Assembly (NCBI GenBank): GCA_947493455.1
Contig: CANLRB010000003.1
Coordinates: 186,001-250,000, forward strand
Reading direction: 5' to 3'
DNA from: an uncultured Pseudoalteromonas sp.
GTDB taxonomy: Bacteria > Pseudomonadota > Gammaproteobacteria > Enterobacterales > Alteromonadaceae
DNA: 64,000 nucleotides
Shown here piece after piece: positions 54,670 through 63,497 of this stretch. Position numbers and translations under genes: made by a program. Every line of letters starts with the position of its first letter. Position 1 is the stretch's first letter. Below the pieces are notes generated by a model. It did not search any database. It saw only the letters and a list, made by a program, of their open reading frames with translations, and had not been told where the DNA came from.

Positions 54670-55887
54670 ATGAAAAAGTCACTGATGACGACATTAATTG
54701 CAGTGTCGCTCTCTCATTACGCAATTGCGAATGAAACAGGTACAATAATAACTGATTCAGGCCTTGAATTAACGCCGCTGCTAGAAACCGGCATTAAACA
54801 CGATAATAATATTTTTAGTCAACCAAAAGGCAGTGAAGTTTCGAGCAATATTTTAACGATTGACCCGTCAATTAAAGTACTGTCGACCGATGGCCTTAAT
54901 TATTGGGCACTTGATGCAAAAGTGAGAAGCGGATTTTACACAAAAGACTTAGGCGATGGTTCGGATGACGACTACGTTGATTTAGAACTTGAAATGACCC
55001 GACATCAAGAACTTGGTGAAAAACATCGTTTTGACATTAATGCGAATATCAACTGGACGTCAGAGCCACGTGGTAAAGGGTTAACAGAAGGTACCGCTGA
55101 AGAAATTAATGAACCAGTCCGTTATGCTGAGCAGTTAATTGGTGGTATGTATGAATATGGTTCTGAGTCATCAGTGGGCAAAGTAGCAGTAATGGGGCGT
55201 TTTGTTAACCGTGACCACAAAAATTTTAGAGAGTTTACACAATATCGCGATACCGAAAGTCTACTTGTTGGTACACAGTTAAAATATGATACGCAAAACG
55301 CAACCACTTGGCTTGTTGAAGTGACACATGATGCAATTCGTTACGATATTCTTGAACAAGACGGTCGTAGCCGTGACTCAGATGATTTACGTGGACTTGT
55401 TGGGGTTGAATGGCAAGCGACAGCACTTACGTCAGGCTCAGTGAAGGTCGGTTACCAAGATAAAAAGTTTTTCGATACACGTAATGAATTCAGCGGTCTT
55501 AGTTGGGAGGCAAGCGTAAAATGGGAGCCCCTAACTTATTCATCACTTGAATTCGAAACATCAAACGCCGCCATTGAGCCACGCGTTGAAGGTGACTTTA
55601 TTGAACAAACTCGTTATGACCTGACGTGGGATCACGATTGGAATGACTTTATGACAACGCGTTTTGGCATCGAGTTTTTACAAGAAGATTACTCAGGTAA
55701 TGATTTAGCCGGTGATGTATTAATTCGTGACGATGAGACATTCACGTATTCATTTTTAATGAATTATGATATAACAAATAGTACTACCTTTAGTTTGTTC
55801 GCCGATGTTGTAGATAAAGACTCTACAAATGTTGATTTATTGCACGATAAAAAAACAGTTGGTGTTAATTTCACATTCACGTTGTAG
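54670..55887 (+). CDS. EpsL-like outer-membrane beta-barrel protein
   Basis: A 405-residue exported protein with a signal peptide (about 1-21, cleavage near AIA/NET). It is followed by GLELTPLLETGIKHDNNIF and many alternating beta-strands (for example VKVGYQDKKFF and FRFGIEFL-like segments) ending in TVGVNFTFTL with a C-terminal aromatic/hydrophobic strand. This is the pattern of EpsL/BBP2-type barrels encoded in EPS operons next to WcaJ and Wza-like genes. It probably forms or assists the outer-membrane exit. ATG 54670 is the signal-peptide start; the frame also opens at 54631 inside the previous gene. Confidence 0.85.
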   Translation: MKKSLMTTLIAVSLSHYAIANETGTIITDSGLELTPLLETGIKHDNNIFSQPKGSEVSSNILTIDPSIKVLSTDGLNYWALDAKVRSGFYTKDLGDGSDDDYVDLELEMTRHQELGEKHRFDINANINWTSEPRGKGLTEGTAEEINEPVRYAEQLIGGMYEYGSESSVGKVAVMGRFVNRDHKNFREFTQYRDTESLLVGTQLKYDTQNATTWLVEVTHDAIRYDILEQDGRSRDSDDLRGLVGVEWQATALTSGSVKVGYQDKKFFDTRNEFSGLSWEASVKWEPLTYSSLEFETSNAAIEPRVEGDFIEQTRYDLTWDHDWNDFMTTRFGIEFLQEDYSGNDLAGDVLIRDDETFTYSFLMNYDITNSTTFSLFADVVDKDSTNVDLLHDKKTVGVNFTFTL

Positions 55888-55895
55888 GAATTTAA

Positions 55896-56414
55896 ATGTT
55901 AAGGCAAATTTGCCTGACTCTTTTATTGTTAATCATCCTGCCCAATGCGTTTGCGCAGGATGATTATATTTTAGGGCCAGGGGATAAAATAGAAATACGC
56001 GTAGTGGGGCAAGACGAACTCGACCTTACCACCATCTTAAGTGATACCGGCTTAGTGAGTTACCCGTTTTTGGGTGAAATAAAAATGACGGGCTTAACAA
56101 CACGCCAAGTAGAGAAGGCTCTGCTTAAAGGCTTAAAAGGCGACTATTTCGTTGACCCGAGTATATATGTACATATACTAGAATATCGCCCGTTCTTTAT
56201 TCACGGCGAAGTAGAAAACCCCGGAGCTTATCCGTACCAACCTGGTATGACAGTTAATCAAGCAATTGCACTGGCCGGCGGCTTAACTGAGCGCGCTTCA
56301 CGCGATAAAATATTTTTGTTTCCTGATGGCATGCGACAAGAAAAAACTCTCGTGACGATTCAAAATAGTATTAGCGCGGGTGATACGATCACTATTGAGC
56401 AGCGTTTCTTTTAA
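55896..56414 (+). CDS. short Wza-like polysaccharide export protein
   Basis: A 172-residue periplasmic protein with a cleavable signal peptide (about 1-20, cleavage NAFA/QDD) and no lipobox cysteine. The Poly_export domain YILGPGDKIEIRVVGQDEL to YPFLGEIKMTGLTTRQVEKAL (about 24-80) is followed by one SLBB segment (RPFFIHGEVENPGAYPYQPGMTVNQAIALAGG, about 105-140). It lacks the remaining SLBB repeats and the C-terminal outer-membrane helix of full Wza (about 380 residues), so by itself it cannot span the outer membrane. The neighbouring EpsL barrel may supply the pore. Confidence 0.9.
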   Translation: MLRQICLTLLLLIILPNAFAQDDYILGPGDKIEIRVVGQDELDLTTILSDTGLVSYPFLGEIKMTGLTTRQVEKALLKGLKGDYFVDPSIYVHILEYRPFFIHGEVENPGAYPYQPGMTVNQAIALAGGLTERASRDKIFLFPDGMRQEKTLVTIQNSISAGDTITIEQRFF

Positions 56415-56423
56415 GGTAAATTG

Positions 56424-58598
56424 ATGTACACAGCAGACACGGATAATCTTTCCCCAAACAACCAAGCGCTTGATATAAAACGCTATTTAAAGGCAATTTA
56501 TAAGTATAAATTTTCAATTATCGTTTTCACTATATTAACCAGTACGTTAGTAGCTATATATTTAAGTAAAATGACGCCAATATATCAAGCAACGGCAACC
56601 ATTTTATTTGACCGCGCTGATGTTAAAGGCGTGCGCGTACAAGAAGTATATTCCGTCAATACATCGCGAAGAGAATATAGTTTAACGCAGCTTGAAATTT
56701 TAAAATCACGCAACCTTGCAAAACAAGTGATTGAAAGATTGAATTTATATCCCGCATTAGGTTTGAAAAACGATGAAAAGTCGTTTGTTAATGAAATAAA
56801 AACGCGAATTCCATTTTTAGGTAATGCACCTAGGCAATTGAGCGAGCGCCACATATTAGAAGCGAAAATTGATCTATTTTTGCTTAACCTGGAAGTCAAA
56901 CAAGTTGGCTGGAGTTATTTAGTATCAGTGTCGTTTTATCATGCTGACCCCGTTGTTGCTGCCAATACTGCGAATGCCGTTGGCGAAATATATATTGAAA
57001 ATTTATTGGCTGCAAAAGTGGGCGTTACCGAAAAAACCACAGCATGGTTAACAGATAGACTTAATACACTACGTGTTCGTTTGGACGAATCAGAAGAAAA
57101 ACTTCAGTTATTTAGGGAGCGGAATGATTTAGTTGATGTTAAAGGAGCTGTCGCACTTATTGATCGTGAATTAGAAAGTCGTTCGAAACAGTTAACACAA
57201 AGTGAACAAGAACTGCGTTCACTAACTCAAATTCGCGAAGTATTAAATAGCTCTAAAGATTTAGGTTTGGCAGAAATCGCTAAAGTGAAAGAACAAGATT
57301 TAGTGAAAGAAGCGGCAAAACGATTATCTGAAGCGGAACTTGAGCGTAATGATTTATCTAAGGTTTACGGCCCTAAACACCCAAAAATGATCGCCGCAAA
57401 CTCGGAAGTAGCAGAGCTCGAACAAAAGTTAGAGCGCCAAATCGCATCATTTGTAAAAGGGCTCGACAAATCAATCGCGTCGCTTAAAACGCTTGTAAAG
57501 TCGCTAGAGCAGGACATTGAAGAAACCAAAAGCAAATACCAAACTGTATCACGTAAAGAAGTTGAGTTTCATAAACTGCAGCGCGAAGTTGAAGCCAGTC
57601 GAAGTCTTTACAACCAGTTCTTAACGCGTTCAAAAGAAACAGAAGCGGCAGGTGATTTTACTTCAGAACAAGTACGTATTATTACCCCAGCGGTTGAACC
57701 GTTATATCCAGTTAAACCAAATAAAAAGAAATACATGATATTAGCTGTCGCGTTTTTCTTTGCATTTGCGATGGGTGTTGCATTATTAAAAGAAATGCTA
57801 AATGACACCTTTAAATCAATTTCAAGCATTGAAGGCCAGCTTTCACAACGGGTTTTAGGTACGATCCCTTATATTTCGCCTGAAAAAGGTGAAAAAGACA
57901 TAAATGTACGCAGTTTCTTTGCACCAGACCAAAAGAAATTTGCCGAAGCCGTGCGTACATTTAGAACCAATATTATGCTCAGTAATATGGATGCGGACCG
58001 TAATATTATAGGTGTAACATCGAGTGCACCAAGTGAAGGTAAAAGCACCACGTCAATTAACTTAGCGTTTTCGTTAGCGCAGATGGGTAATGTGTTGTTA
58101 ATCGACGCTGATATGCGTAAACCGAGCATATGTTCTCGTTTCAACATACCTAAGTATCAAGCAGGTTTGGCGAATGTGATTGCCGGGACCGAAAAACTTG
58201 AAGATTGCTTGTTTAAGGATGAAGAGTCAGGAATTACGATCATGCCATGTGGACAAATTCCACCAAATCCGCTTGAACTGTTAGGTTCGCAGCGCTTTAA
58301 GCAGCTATTAGCTGCGATGAGCCGAAAATTTGATTACGTGATTGTTGATACACCGCCCGTTCAGGCAGTAAGTGATGCATTGGTGATTTCAAAAATCGTG
58401 CACTCAACAATTTATGTTATTAAGAGTGACAGTACGAGAACTGCAATTGCAAAAGCGGGTCTTGGCCGCTTAATTCAGGCCAAAGCGAAAGTGTCGGGCG
58501 TCGTACTCAACCAATTTGATACAAAACGCCTTAGTAAGGAAGACGGTTATCACGGATATTATGATTATTATGGCTACGGAGAGGATAAGTCTGGTTGA
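56424..58598 (+). CDS. Wzc-like polysaccharide co-polymerase and tyrosine autokinase
   Basis: A 724-residue inner-membrane protein. Wzz domain with TM1 (about 33-52) and a long periplasmic coiled-coil region (about 210-410) precede TM2 (about 434-453). The cytoplasmic BY-kinase domain has Walker A SSAPSEGKSTTSIN (about 532-545), Walker A' LLIDADMRKP, and VDTPPVQAVSDAL. The C-terminus is a tyrosine cluster (YHGYYDYYGYG) for autophosphorylation. It controls chain length with Wzy and export with the Wza/EpsL proteins. ATG 56424 follows AAGG by 7 nt; a TTG at 56421 is also in frame. It overlaps the phosphatase gene by 4 bp. Confidence 0.93.
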   Translation: MYTADTDNLSPNNQALDIKRYLKAIYKYKFSIIVFTILTSTLVAIYLSKMTPIYQATATILFDRADVKGVRVQEVYSVNTSRREYSLTQLEILKSRNLAKQVIERLNLYPALGLKNDEKSFVNEIKTRIPFLGNAPRQLSERHILEAKIDLFLLNLEVKQVGWSYLVSVSFYHADPVVAANTANAVGEIYIENLLAAKVGVTEKTTAWLTDRLNTLRVRLDESEEKLQLFRERNDLVDVKGAVALIDRELESRSKQLTQSEQELRSLTQIREVLNSSKDLGLAEIAKVKEQDLVKEAAKRLSEAELERNDLSKVYGPKHPKMIAANSEVAELEQKLERQIASFVKGLDKSIASLKTLVKSLEQDIEETKSKYQTVSRKEVEFHKLQREVEASRSLYNQFLTRSKETEAAGDFTSEQVRIITPAVEPLYPVKPNKKKYMILAVAFFFAFAMGVALLKEMLNDTFKSISSIEGQLSQRVLGTIPYISPEKGEKDINVRSFFAPDQKKFAEAVRTFRTNIMLSNMDADRNIIGVTSSAPSEGKSTTSINLAFSLAQMGNVLLIDADMRKPSICSRFNIPKYQAGLANVIAGTEKLEDCLFKDEESGITIMPCGQIPPNPLELLGSQRFKQLLAAMSRKFDYVIVDTPPVQAVSDALVISKIVHSTIYVIKSDSTRTAIAKAGLGRLIQAKAKVSGVVLNQFDTKRLSKEDGYHGYYDYYGYGEDKSG

Positions 58599-59326
58599 TT
58601 GTCGATATTCATAGTCATTTAATACCTGGAATTGATGATGGTGCTAAATCGCTCGAAGAGTCACTCGCGCTATTTCATCAATTCCAACAACAAGGTGTTA
58701 AACGTATGGTTTTAACACCACATATTCATCTTGGCCGATATGATAATTCAAAAGATGATATTTTAGCCTGCTCGGCTGCACTGCAGCATGAACTGCTTTC
58801 ACGTAATATTTTTATCGAAATTGCGGTTGCCGCTGAAATTCGTCTAGACGTTGAAGTATTGCATTTACTCAGCAAAAAGCAGATCCCATTTATCGGGCAT
58901 GTTGAAGGGTATGATTTGGTATTACTTGAGTTACCTCACTCACGTGTACCTCATGGCACAAAAAACTTTGTCAAAATGCTTAAAGCAAAAAAAATTCGCT
59001 GTATTATTGCTCACCCAGAGCGTAACCGTGATATTCAAGGCCGTATTAGCTTAATTCATGAACTAATAGACCTTGGTTGCTACACGCAAATTACCGGCGG
59101 TTCTATTCTCGGAGATTTTGGTGAAAAAGCACAAAACACGGCGCATAAATTGTTAGCTCAAAACAAGGTCGACATTGTCGCAAGTGACGCCCATAGTTTG
59201 AAACGACGCCCAGTTAAATCGAGAGAATCTTATGAAGCTGTCGAATCTCAATACGGAAGCGATATGGCAGAGCGTTTGTTTTATACCAACCCGTACCGAT
59301 TAACGCAAAGTTTGTTTTTATGCTAG
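58595..59326 (+). CDS. PHP-type protein-tyrosine phosphatase (CpsB/YwqE family)
   Basis: A 243-residue metal-dependent phosphatase that removes phosphate from the Wzc tyrosine cluster. PHP motifs are VDIHSHLIPGIDDGAKSLEESL at the N-terminus, LTPHIH, AAEIRLD, LLELPHSRVP, CIIAHPERN and VASDAHS. It begins at TTG 58595, overlapping the Wzc stop (TTGA), with GGAGAGGA about 9 nt upstream; there is no ATG near the conserved HxH start. This is the CpsB/YwqE type typical of Gram-positives, rather than the low-molecular-weight Wzb phosphatase of enterobacteria. Confidence 0.92.
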   Translation: MIVDIHSHLIPGIDDGAKSLEESLALFHQFQQQGVKRMVLTPHIHLGRYDNSKDDILACSAALQHELLSRNIFIEIAVAAEIRLDVEVLHLLSKKQIPFIGHVEGYDLVLLELPHSRVPHGTKNFVKMLKAKKIRCIIAHPERNRDIQGRISLIHELIDLGCYTQITGGSILGDFGEKAQNTAHKLLAQNKVDIVASDAHSLKRRPVKSRESYEAVESQYGSDMAERLFYTNPYRLTQSLFLC

Positions 59327-60015
59327 CGTCACGAATTGCCACTGTTTCATTATTGATAATGACATTAGTGGCGTCTTATTTTTTCGCGACGATGGCGCTT
59401 GCAAATGCAAAGTATTTTTATGTCACCGGTATTGTCAATGCGTGGTACATAAATAAAGAAGACCCAACAGAGTCTCGCTATGTATCTATTCGAGATATAA
59501 TGCAAAGCAGTGTAGAGAATGACAAGGGTAATCCGCATTATTATGTGACTCTTGCAAATATTATTGATTGGGGTATTTATAAGGGGTATGAACAAAAAGG
59601 GCGAGTGAGAGAAGTAAAACAACTTTTAAAAACGGCATCACTGCTCAGGCCTTCTTGGCCAAATACCTGGGTTGAACTTGCAAGGTTAAATAGCCGCGAG
59701 CAGGGACTAAATGACGAAACATTCAAATATTTGCAACAAGCGGTTGAAAGTGGTCCAAAGTCGTATTTTGTAAATTACGCTGTGGTGGAAATATTGCTGT
59801 TACATTGGCAGGAGCTCACGCCTAAACATAAAACCATGTTCTATAGTCAGTTAAAGCTGACCAGCTTTCGACCCAGTAGGATGGGCAAGGTGTTAAAGTT
59901 CGCTAAGTCTCAGCAGTTAGTTAAACCAATTTGTTTGCAAATTACATACGATAAACATTACGAAAACATCAAGTCATCTTGGCTGTATGGTCAATATTGT
60001 GAATCAAATGGCTAA
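59320..60015 (+). CDS. VpsP-like polysaccharide biosynthesis protein
   Basis: A 231-residue protein with an N-terminal membrane anchor (about 8-28) and a helical body with TPR-like features (VREVKQLLKTASLLRPSWPNTWVELARLNS and TFKYLQQAVESGP). The arrangement resembles VpsP-type proteins that end EPS operons in Vibrio and Alteromonadales. It overlaps the phosphatase by 7 bp and is the last gene of the assembly block. Its specific role is unknown; probably a membrane-linked scaffold in the periplasm. The VpsP label is from memory and moderate. Confidence 0.55.
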   Translation: MLASRIATVSLLIMTLVASYFFATMALANAKYFYVTGIVNAWYINKEDPTESRYVSIRDIMQSSVENDKGNPHYYVTLANIIDWGIYKGYEQKGRVREVKQLLKTASLLRPSWPNTWVELARLNSREQGLNDETFKYLQQAVESGPKSYFVNYAVVEILLLHWQELTPKHKTMFYSQLKLTSFRPSRMGKVLKFAKSQQLVKPICLQITYDKHYENIKSSWLYGQYCESNG

Positions 60016-60109
60016 TCTAGCTCACATTATTCAAAAACCTATATAACTGTATAAAATAGCTTATAACTGGTATTATGCAGCTCCCCAAATTTTAGTATCA
60101 ATCAAAATT

Positions 60110-61402
60110 ATGTTAGAAAAGTTATTTAAGATAAAGGCGCTAGGTAGTTCTGCCCGACGCGAAATCATCGCGGGTATTACGACCTTTATTACGATGGTAT
60201 ATATCGTCTTTGTTAATCCTGCGATGTTGGCAGAGGCGGGTATTGATCAAGGAGCCGCGTTTGTTGCAACCTGTTTAGCAGCGGCAATTGGCTGCTTTAT
60301 AATGGGTTTTTGGGCTAACTACCCAATTGCACTGGCTCCAGGTATGGGCTTAAATGCTTTTTTTACCTATGGCGTGGTACTTGGCATGGGTTATTCGTGG
60401 CAATCAGCCTTAGCTGCAGTGTTCTTTTCCGGTGTAATCTTTCTGATATTAAGTTTATTTAAAGTACGCGAATGGATAATTAACGCGATTCCGTTAGTGT
60501 TAAAACGAGCGATAGCCACAGGTATTGGCGCGTTTTTAGCGCTTATAGCACTGAAGAATGCAGGTATTATCGTCGCAAGCCCTGCGACTTTTGTTCAACT
60601 CGGTGATATTACATCGCCGGGCCCACTTCTAGCGATTATTAGCTTCTTTTTCATTGCAGCGTTACTTTACCGCGACATGAAAAGTGGGGTGTTACTCAGC
60701 ATTTTAGGTGTCACTGTTATTGCGTTGTTGTTTGGTTTAGTGGAATACAACGGGATTGTATCGATGCCACCATCACTTGCGCCAACATTTATGGAACTCG
60801 ATTTTGCCGCGGCACTTGAGTTATCAATGTTAAGTGTTATTTTTGCGTTTTTATTTGTTGATCTATTTGATACTTCGGGCACGTTAGTAGCCGTGTCACA
60901 AAAAGCAGGTATTGCTGATAAAAATGGGCATATTCCGCGCATGGGCCGTGCGTTAAGCGCTGACAGTACTGCAACTATTGCAGGCGCGACGTTTGGCACT
61001 TCCACAACGACATCATATATCGAGTCAGTTGCCGGTGTGTCTGTAGGTGGCAAAACCGGTCTGACGGCGGTTGTCGTTGGTATTTGTTTTTTATTAATGT
61101 TGTTTTTTGCGCCACTTGCGGCCATGGTGCCTGCTTATGCAACGGCTGGGGCAATTTTGTATGTGTCCGTGTTGATGTTGCAAAATCTAAAACTAGTTGA
61201 TTGGGATGATATGACCGACGCAGTTCCCGTTTGTGTTGTTTTACTTATGACACCGCTTACTTTCTCAATTGCCCATGGTATCGCATTAGGCTTTATTTCT
61301 TATACAGCAGTTAAAGTTATGTGCAATAAAGCGGACCAAGTCAGTATTAGTGTATGGATACTGTCAATTTTGTTTGTACTTAAATTCGCGTTTTTGTCGT
61401 AA
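60110..61402 (+). CDS. NCS2 family purine permease (AzgA/AdeP-like)
   Basis: A 430-residue inner-membrane nucleobase:H+ symporter. Typical features are the start LFKIKALGSSARREIIAGITTFITMVY, NPIALAPGMGLNAFFTY-type segment, and FVDLFDTSGTLVAVSQKAG, in which Asp and Thr contribute to substrate transport. GTSTTTSYIESVAGVSVGGKTGLTAV is the hallmark of the AzgA/GhxP group (adenine or guanine/hypoxanthine). About 12-14 membrane segments are expected. It is unrelated to the EPS genes and is followed by a bidirectional terminator. The exact purine cannot be decided. Confidence 0.93.
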   Translation: MLEKLFKIKALGSSARREIIAGITTFITMVYIVFVNPAMLAEAGIDQGAAFVATCLAAAIGCFIMGFWANYPIALAPGMGLNAFFTYGVVLGMGYSWQSALAAVFFSGVIFLILSLFKVREWIINAIPLVLKRAIATGIGAFLALIALKNAGIIVASPATFVQLGDITSPGPLLAIISFFFIAALLYRDMKSGVLLSILGVTVIALLFGLVEYNGIVSMPPSLAPTFMELDFAAALELSMLSVIFAFLFVDLFDTSGTLVAVSQKAGIADKNGHIPRMGRALSADSTATIAGATFGTSTTTSYIESVAGVSVGGKTGLTAVVVGICFLLMLFFAPLAAMVPAYATAGAILYVSVLMLQNLKLVDWDDMTDAVPVCVVLLMTPLTFSIAHGIALGFISYTAVKVMCNKADQVSISVWILSILFVLKFAFLS

Positions 61403-61418
61403 CACCCGCGCTATAACT

Positions 61419-61446
61419 AAAAAAGGGCATATATTGCCCTTTTTTA
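61419..61446. terminator. bidirectional intrinsic terminator
   Basis: AAAAAGGGCA and TGCCCTTTTT arms around a short ATAT loop (61419-61446), with A and T runs on both sides. It separates the convergent purine permease (ends 61402) and the glycerophosphotransferase-like gene (ends 61444, overlapping the hairpin). Confidence 0.85.
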
Positions 61447-62508
61447 GTTGTTCTCGAGATATTCGACAATTCGCTTAGATACATTGCCATCAGTCGGACC
61501 GACATGCTCGATGGTGTACCGCTTTCGTTCACTTTGATAATGTTCCGGATGATTTAGTTGTTCATTTACAGCCGGTTTTAATTCATTAAAGCTTTTTATA
61601 TGAGTACCGATTTCACGATACAAAACATTATCTTTACCGAAACGTTTTTTGAAACGATACCTGAACACCCCACGATAAGACCATTTTAGTTTAAAAAAGT
61701 CACACACAATGACTGGTTTGTCTAATGAGACAAATTCAAATAATGTTGACGATGCCTCACTAATTAAAATGTCAGCAGTTTTCAAAAATGGTACTAACGA
61801 CAACACATCACTCGATGCAACATAAGCGTTGTCAAATGTCGCCCATTTAGCTAACTTTCTACGCTGTTTTTTGTATTGCTCGCGTGTGTAGGTGAACGTA
61901 TGCGGTTTGATTAATACGTTATATTCGCTAAAGTGCTTCGGCCAGTCGTCTGGAAAACATTCCAGTGAACTAGGGTTAAAGGTTGGCGCGTACAGTAGCG
62001 TCGGTTTATTTGGGTCAAGATTTAATTTAACGAGATCAATCCCCATTTCTTCGTTATTAAAGAGGGGATCGAGTTTAGAATAACCAACTTGAACAAACTC
62101 GTCATTAGGGTATAGTTTTTTAATATTTTTTAAACGCAGTTCACCTTCCATAAAGCGCACTGTCATTGGCGTTTTAGATTTATGATAATAACTCGGTTTT
62201 GGCCCTATACCATGACCAAGTTGAGCAGTTTTGCTTACTTTGTGTACTTCATCGAGATATGAGAATGCGTTACCAAAAAATACCCAATGAGGTTTTTCTT
62301 TGACATAAAGCTGCGCCGCTTCTTGCTCATTACTAACCCATTGGTAGTCAATTTCGATCGATTTGAAAAGTGAGTCGAAAACGTCAACATTATTTTTATT
62401 TTTGTAACAGACGAATTTAACGTGGTGGCCATTTTCAAGAAGCTTTTTACATATAGGTAGATATTGTGGAATGTAATACACATTCACGGTGTCAAATAAG
62501 ACTTTCAT
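61444..62508 (-). CDS. CDP-glycerol glycerophosphotransferase-family protein
   Basis: A 354-residue GT-B-like protein of the TagB/TagF group (CDP-Gro glycerophosphotransferase). Features are TAQLGHGIGPKPSYY near residue 95-109 (the conserved His-Gly loop), TLLYAPTFNPSS, YNVLIKPHTF with catalytic-type His, ADILISEASSTLFEFVSLDKPVIV, the nucleotide-binding S-D-x-S-S region (here S-E-A-S-S), and the downstream GRFRY-like basic stretch. Family members add glycerol-phosphate to lipid-linked sugars to build teichoic-acid-like polymers or capsule side groups. Divergent from the HIT-cytidylyltransferase fusion gene. Confidence 0.85.
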   Translation of the reverse strand: MKVLFDTVNVYYIPQYLPICKKLLENGHHVKFVCYKNKNNVDVFDSLFKSIEIDYQWVSNEQEAAQLYVKEKPHWVFFGNAFSYLDEVHKVSKTAQLGHGIGPKPSYYHKSKTPMTVRFMEGELRLKNIKKLYPNDEFVQVGYSKLDPLFNNEEMGIDLVKLNLDPNKPTLLYAPTFNPSSLECFPDDWPKHFSEYNVLIKPHTFTYTREQYKKQRRKLAKWATFDNAYVASSDVLSLVPFLKTADILISEASSTLFEFVSLDKPVIVCDFFKLKWSYRGVFRYRFKKRFGKDNVLYREIGTHIKSFNELKPAVNEQLNHPEHYQSERKRYTIEHVGPTDGNVSKRIVEYLENN

Positions 62509-62618
62509 TTATGCTCCTACTACTGATTTTGCTTTTTGATTTATTTTACCAATCTATTGTATAGACGCATACTCTGTTATTGAATAAAATCAACTTAGTT
62601 TTATAGATTGAGAGCCCT

Positions 62619-63467
62619 ATGCCGTATCCAACGCTAACGAAATTTGATTATCCAAATAGCTTAATAAAAACTTATCAACATTGGCACCTTTTATTGCGGC
62701 CAGGCCAAGTGACGCTTGGTTCATTAGTTCTTGTGTGTAAAGAAGACGTGCACGCCTATGCTAAGGTGTCGACCGAAGCAATGGCTGAAAAACAAAGAAT
62801 TGTTAGCGATATTGAATCGGTGCTTAAAAGTCGCTTTGATTACAGTAAAATAAATTACTTAATGCTGATGATGGTCGATCCAGCTGTTCATTTTCATATT
62901 ATTCCGCGTTACGAGTTTCCTGTCGTTTTTTGTGATAAAGAGTTTCATGATACTGACTATCCTAAGCCACCTAATTTGGCATCGAGCATCGAGCTTGAGA
63001 GCGTTTATAAGGCGGAGCTGTTAGCTACTTTGAAATCAGATTTTGCGTCTTTAAATGAGTCTGCTGCAGCGACAAATAAAAAATATGGCCGTGTTTACAC
63101 ATCAGGATGTTTTGATATATTTCACCAAGGTCACCTGAATATTTTAAAGAAAACAAAAGAGCTTTGTGACTATTTAATCGTCGGTGTATCGACAGATGAG
63201 CTTATCATCAAAGCGAAGGGAAGGCCGCCTGTTATTCCTTTTGAAGAGCGTATTTCTATTTTAGAGGCTAATAAATACGTTGATGAAGTGATCCCGCAAA
63301 TCGATAAAGACAAACAAAAGGTTGTTGATACCTACAATATCGATGCAATTTCGGTGGGCTCAGACTGGAAAGGGAAGTATCCGCCTGTTACGTGTGACAT
63401 GATCTACTTTGATTACACGCCGAATGTCAGTTCGACACTACTAAAACAGAAATTAGACTTAAGTTAA
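62619..63467 (+). CDS. HIT-domain / glycerol-3-phosphate cytidylyltransferase-like fusion
   Basis: A 282-residue two-domain protein. Residues 15-105 form a HIT-like domain: LLLRPGQVTLGSLVLVCKEDVHA, then VHFHIIPRY, in which H91 and H93 correspond to the second and third His of HxHxH, so the nucleophilic His is kept and the first is replaced by Ala. Residues 155-282 are a nucleotidyltransferase of the TagD/GCT type: YTSGCFDIFHQGHLNILKK with HQGH at 169-172, VGVSTDELIIKAKGRPP, PFEERISILEANKYVDEVI and the C-terminal YTPNVSSTLL. The second domain should make CDP-glycerol (or a similar CDP-alcohol) for the neighbouring glycerophosphotransferases. The role of the HIT part is not known. Confidence 0.85.
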   Translation: MPYPTLTKFDYPNSLIKTYQHWHLLLRPGQVTLGSLVLVCKEDVHAYAKVSTEAMAEKQRIVSDIESVLKSRFDYSKINYLMLMMVDPAVHFHIIPRYEFPVVFCDKEFHDTDYPKPPNLASSIELESVYKAELLATLKSDFASLNESAAATNKKYGRVYTSGCFDIFHQGHLNILKKTKELCDYLIVGVSTDELIIKAKGRPPVIPFEERISILEANKYVDEVIPQIDKDKQKVVDTYNIDAISVGSDWKGKYPPVTCDMIYFDYTPNVSSTLLKQKLDLS

Positions 63468-63497
63468 TAAACTGGGTGAAGCAACTTCACCCTTGTT

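Noticed and set aside
62580-62607. TTGAAT/TATAGA as promoter of the HIT-cytidylyltransferase gene
   Set aside because: Spacing is acceptable, but the predicted transcript start would fall almost on the ATG at 62619, leaving no room for the ribosome site.
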